Source: a virus. Taken from it: DNA of 31,717 bases. Within the stretch, counting starts at the first letter, position 1. Each line of letters starts with the position of its first letter. Positions 29,730 through 31,717 of the stretch are shown here, piece after piece. The stretch is from positions 1-31,717 of IMG/VR virus record IMGVR_UViG_3300033149_000842. The stretch is one strand, 5' to 3'. Position numbers and translations under genes: made by a program. The notes under the pieces were generated by a model. It saw only the letters and a list, made by a program, of their open reading frames with translations. It was not told the origin of the DNA and did not search any database.

Positions 29730-31410
29730 CTTTACTACCTCCCATTTCCTTCTTTATTTGTTGCCCTAAAGCGTTCCCAGGCATAGGTTGCTCCATATTA
29801 TTACCCCATCCCGGTTGATTTAGAAGTCTATCAGGATTAGCTTCAGGATATTGTTCAAGTAAGAAAGTGACAAGTTCCAAAGGATTGAATAATGGGTCTT
29901 GCCTACCTATACTATATAACTCTTGAGCATTCTGTTTCCTAACCTGCATATTATAAGGAAGGCATTCATCAGGGTTTACTATATAATCGTAGTCATCTAT
30001 TAAATCTCTTGCTTGATATGCAGCCCATTTAGTAACTCCATTAGGAGCTGTAATTGGTATAACTCCCTCACTAGTAGCTTGAAAGGTAGATACCATCTGC
30101 AATATCTTCTTAGCTATTTGAATGAGTACATCAGAAGCAACATCCCTTCTCTCATCTATACGTAATTCAGAAGCTGTTTGAACTATCGTAGCTTCTGTAG
30201 CCGTCTTTCTACCAGGGGAGTATGTAGCTGCCTGATTAGGTCCCATGCCTATCATCTCCCTAACGTCTTGTACCACTTGAGTAGATAGAATACCAAAGTC
30301 CATAGGTACATGAGGTTGGAGAAGTAAGACTGACTTTCTTACATCATCTACATTTACCTCTATTATAGGCATAACTTCTCCACTTAAGAACTTTTTCTTA
30401 GCCTCTGGGGTTAAAGAATTTAGAGGAACTATAGCCTTAATCGTGGCTGCAGCTCTATGTGCCCTAGCTTGCGTACGAATTTCATTAAGTTCATCTTGCT
30501 GAGGCATTATAATCCTTGCATCTGGTATACCCCAAAAGCTCGTAGGGTCTATGTTAAATATCATCTCAGCCGCAGGTAAGTCATTAAACTGTAGTTCATC
30601 TATTTCCTTAACTAAGAACTTATCATGGTCTATAGTAAATACATATATCATTCTAGTCTTATAGTCTCTAACTTCCCATATCTCTACATACTCGTCATCT
30701 TCCATCATCTCTCTATATATAGGGTCAGAGAAACTTCCTTCAGTCTCAATTTGCCTATTAGCTTTTATTTCCCTTCTATTAGGCAAATACCTCTCATCCT
30801 TCTGAACATCATCTACTAACCTAATAGACCTATGAGCTATCCAAGGTGTCGTAGATATTGAAGTAGCACCAAAGGGTACAATAGTGTCCAATGGACGTTC
30901 CCTAAGCATCCAAGGAGCTCCTGGAAATATGTTCTTATTATACTCGATATAGTTCATATCGGAAGCAAATCTATCAGTAGTTCCCATTCCTTCAAGTAAA
31001 GGAGAAGCACGATTGGGCCTGTATCCATATTCTCCATCATATCCAAAGAAGCATATACCATTCCCGTTAACATAGTTATCAGCTACCATCTTCTTCATTT
31101 CCTGCTTAATGTTAAGCTTCCTTATGTACCAATTCACAGTAGTTTCAGCAGCCTTAAGCTTCACATATGGTATCTGTGGATTATTAGGGCGTAAAGTAAC
31201 TCGAGGATTACGAGCATACACCTTTGGAATAATAGCTTTACCAAAAGCATGGATAAGATTAACAGGAATTATATCCCCTTTATCTTCCCAATCACACCTT
31301 AGTCTTTTCTCGTATATTTCCCAAGATGCAGGTCTACCATACTTGAACTGGTACTTTATACCTTTTTGTATTCTCTCTTTCCACGTTTGTAAGAGCTCAT
31401 CGTCTTTCAT
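29692..31410 (-). CDS. Portal protein
   Basis: This 572-residue protein has the organisation of podovirus-type portals. The N-terminal portion (WKERIQKGIKYQFKYGRPAS, IIPVNLIHAFGKAIIPKVYA, then RNPRVTLRP) is typical, as are VADNYVNGNGICFFGYDGEY and the central ARIIMPQQDELNEIRTQARA helix. PGRKTATEATIVQTAS is a conserved portal-like stem segment. The C-terminal part is Pro/Gln/Gly-rich (NNMEQPMPGNALGQQIKKEM) and likely flexible. Twelve such subunits would form the DNA channel at one capsid vertex. It overlaps the preceding gene by four bases and is followed by the zinc ribbon and scaffold-capsid genes, the normal head-gene order. Confidence 0.85.
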   Translation of the reverse strand: MKDDELLQTWKERIQKGIKYQFKYGRPASWEIYEKRLRCDWEDKGDIIPVNLIHAFGKAIIPKVYARNPRVTLRPNNPQIPYVKLKAAETTVNWYIRKLNIKQEMKKMVADNYVNGNGICFFGYDGEYGYRPNRASPLLEGMGTTDRFASDMNYIEYNKNIFPGAPWMLRERPLDTIVPFGATSISTTPWIAHRSIRLVDDVQKDERYLPNRREIKANRQIETEGSFSDPIYREMMEDDEYVEIWEVRDYKTRMIYVFTIDHDKFLVKEIDELQFNDLPAAEMIFNIDPTSFWGIPDARIIMPQQDELNEIRTQARAHRAAATIKAIVPLNSLTPEAKKKFLSGEVMPIIEVNVDDVRKSVLLLQPHVPMDFGILSTQVVQDVREMIGMGPNQAATYSPGRKTATEATIVQTASELRIDERRDVASDVLIQIAKKILQMVSTFQATSEGVIPITAPNGVTKWAAYQARDLIDDYDYIVNPDECLPYNMQVRKQNAQELYSIGRQDPLFNPLELVTFLLEQYPEANPDRLLNQPGWGNNMEQPMPGNALGQQIKKEMGGSKGANVPGKVPQMR

Positions 31411-31619
31411 TTGCGTTTCTTCCTTATAGCTTTACTTAGAGCGTTACTACCAGCACTACTTCTAGCGCTATCAAATGACATAGCTGAACAAATCTCCATC
31501 GCTTTTTTCTCAGAGTCTACAGGATTGCCACTTACTTTGCCAGTCTCGTGATAAACGTGCATACAATGAGAGATATTTGTACTTATAGTTTCTTTACTTG
31601 AGCCTTCTTTTAATGGCAT
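31407..31619 (-). CDS. Small conserved-looking phage protein upstream of the portal
   Basis: This 70-residue protein begins MPLKEGSSKETISTNI, a start I associate with a group of short phage proteins encoded next to portal or terminase genes. The middle holds two cysteines and two histidines (HCMHVYHETG, EICSAM), but spacing does not show a clear zinc site. The end is basic (NALSKAIRKKRK). ATG 31619 follows GGGGGTGAG. It overlaps the portal gene by four bases (ATGA). Function is unknown; a packaging accessory role is only positional. Confidence 0.65.
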   Translation of the reverse strand: MPLKEGSSKETISTNISHCMHVYHETGKVSGNPVDSEKKAMEICSAMSFDSARSSAGSNALSKAIRKKRK

Positions 31620-31624
31620 AGCAA

Positions 31625-31717
31625 CTACTCACCCCCTGTTATATACTTAGAAAGTAATGAGTTACAAAAACTCCTGAAGTCAGGGTATATAATAGAATAC
31701 TTAGTTTTATAATCAGA
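31625..31717 (-). CDS. C-terminal end of a late gene, probably terminase large subunit (partial)
   Basis: An open frame on the minus strand enters from the right window edge and stops at TAG (31627-31625) after 30 codons, ending SKYITGGE. It contains YPDFRSFCNSLLSKYI, which would suit the tail of a packaging ATPase. No catalytic motif is visible, so the terminase call rests on position just upstream of the small protein and portal. The 5' part lies outside the window. Confidence 0.45.
   Translation of the reverse strand, partial: SDYKTKYSIIYPDFRSFCNSLLSKYITGGE

Overview
The window is part of a tailed-phage genome (Caudoviricetes), most likely a short-tailed, podovirus-like virus. Support comes from a recognisable portal, an acidic scaffold-like protein next to a capsid-like protein, a head-tail adaptor-like protein, fibre-like proteins and a SleB-type endolysin. 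No sheath or classical tape-measure gene is visible. The DNA is AT-rich and genes are packed with ATGA/TAATG overlaps. Almost every start has a strong AGGAGG-type ribosome site, so the host uses Shine-Dalgarno initiation heavily (Firmicutes-like, or another SD-using lineage). No integrase, repressor, tRNA, CRISPR array or insertion sequence was seen.

Layout. Bases 1-187 are a noncoding segment with three consecutive long hairpins, possibly the 3' part of a structured RNA cut by the window edge. Bases 213-6784 (+) are an early/replication block: a small unknown protein, a ParB-DNA methyltransferase fusion, a small membrane protein, a family-4 uracil-DNA glycosylase fused to 3'-5' exonuclease and family A DNA polymerase, a LAGLIDADG homing endonuclease, a small unknown protein, a DUF3987-like helicase/primase-type ATPase with an atypical P-loop, and a helical unknown protein. 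A 13-bp hairpin at 6791-6828 separates this block from the convergent late block.

Bases 6859-31717 (-) are the late operon, read from right to left: possible terminase C-terminus (partial), small conserved protein, portal, zinc ribbon, unknown protein, HNH endonuclease, scaffold, major capsid, decoration-like protein, small protein, secreted glycine-rich fibre, secreted small protein, head-tail adaptor, Tyr/Thr/Trp repeat protein, large fibre, small protein, micro-lipoprotein, holin candidate, endolysin, three 25-26-residue membrane microproteins, a 64-residue protein, tail protein, beta-propeller/FN3 fibre, three internal or virion proteins, a 1509-residue polyvalent-like protein with an HELGH metalloprotease motif, and finally a PurD (GAR synthetase)-like ATP-grasp protein.

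Points most worth a second look: the microprotein/lysis cassette, with genes too short for normal callers; the repeated 25-bp palindrome CGTA-N3-TCAAT-N-ATTGA-N3-TACG at three gene junctions; the shortened PurD-like protein that ends the late operon; the cluster of Sec/lipoprotein signals among virion genes; and the structured RNA-like left edge. All function calls come from reading motifs by eye; no database search was run.
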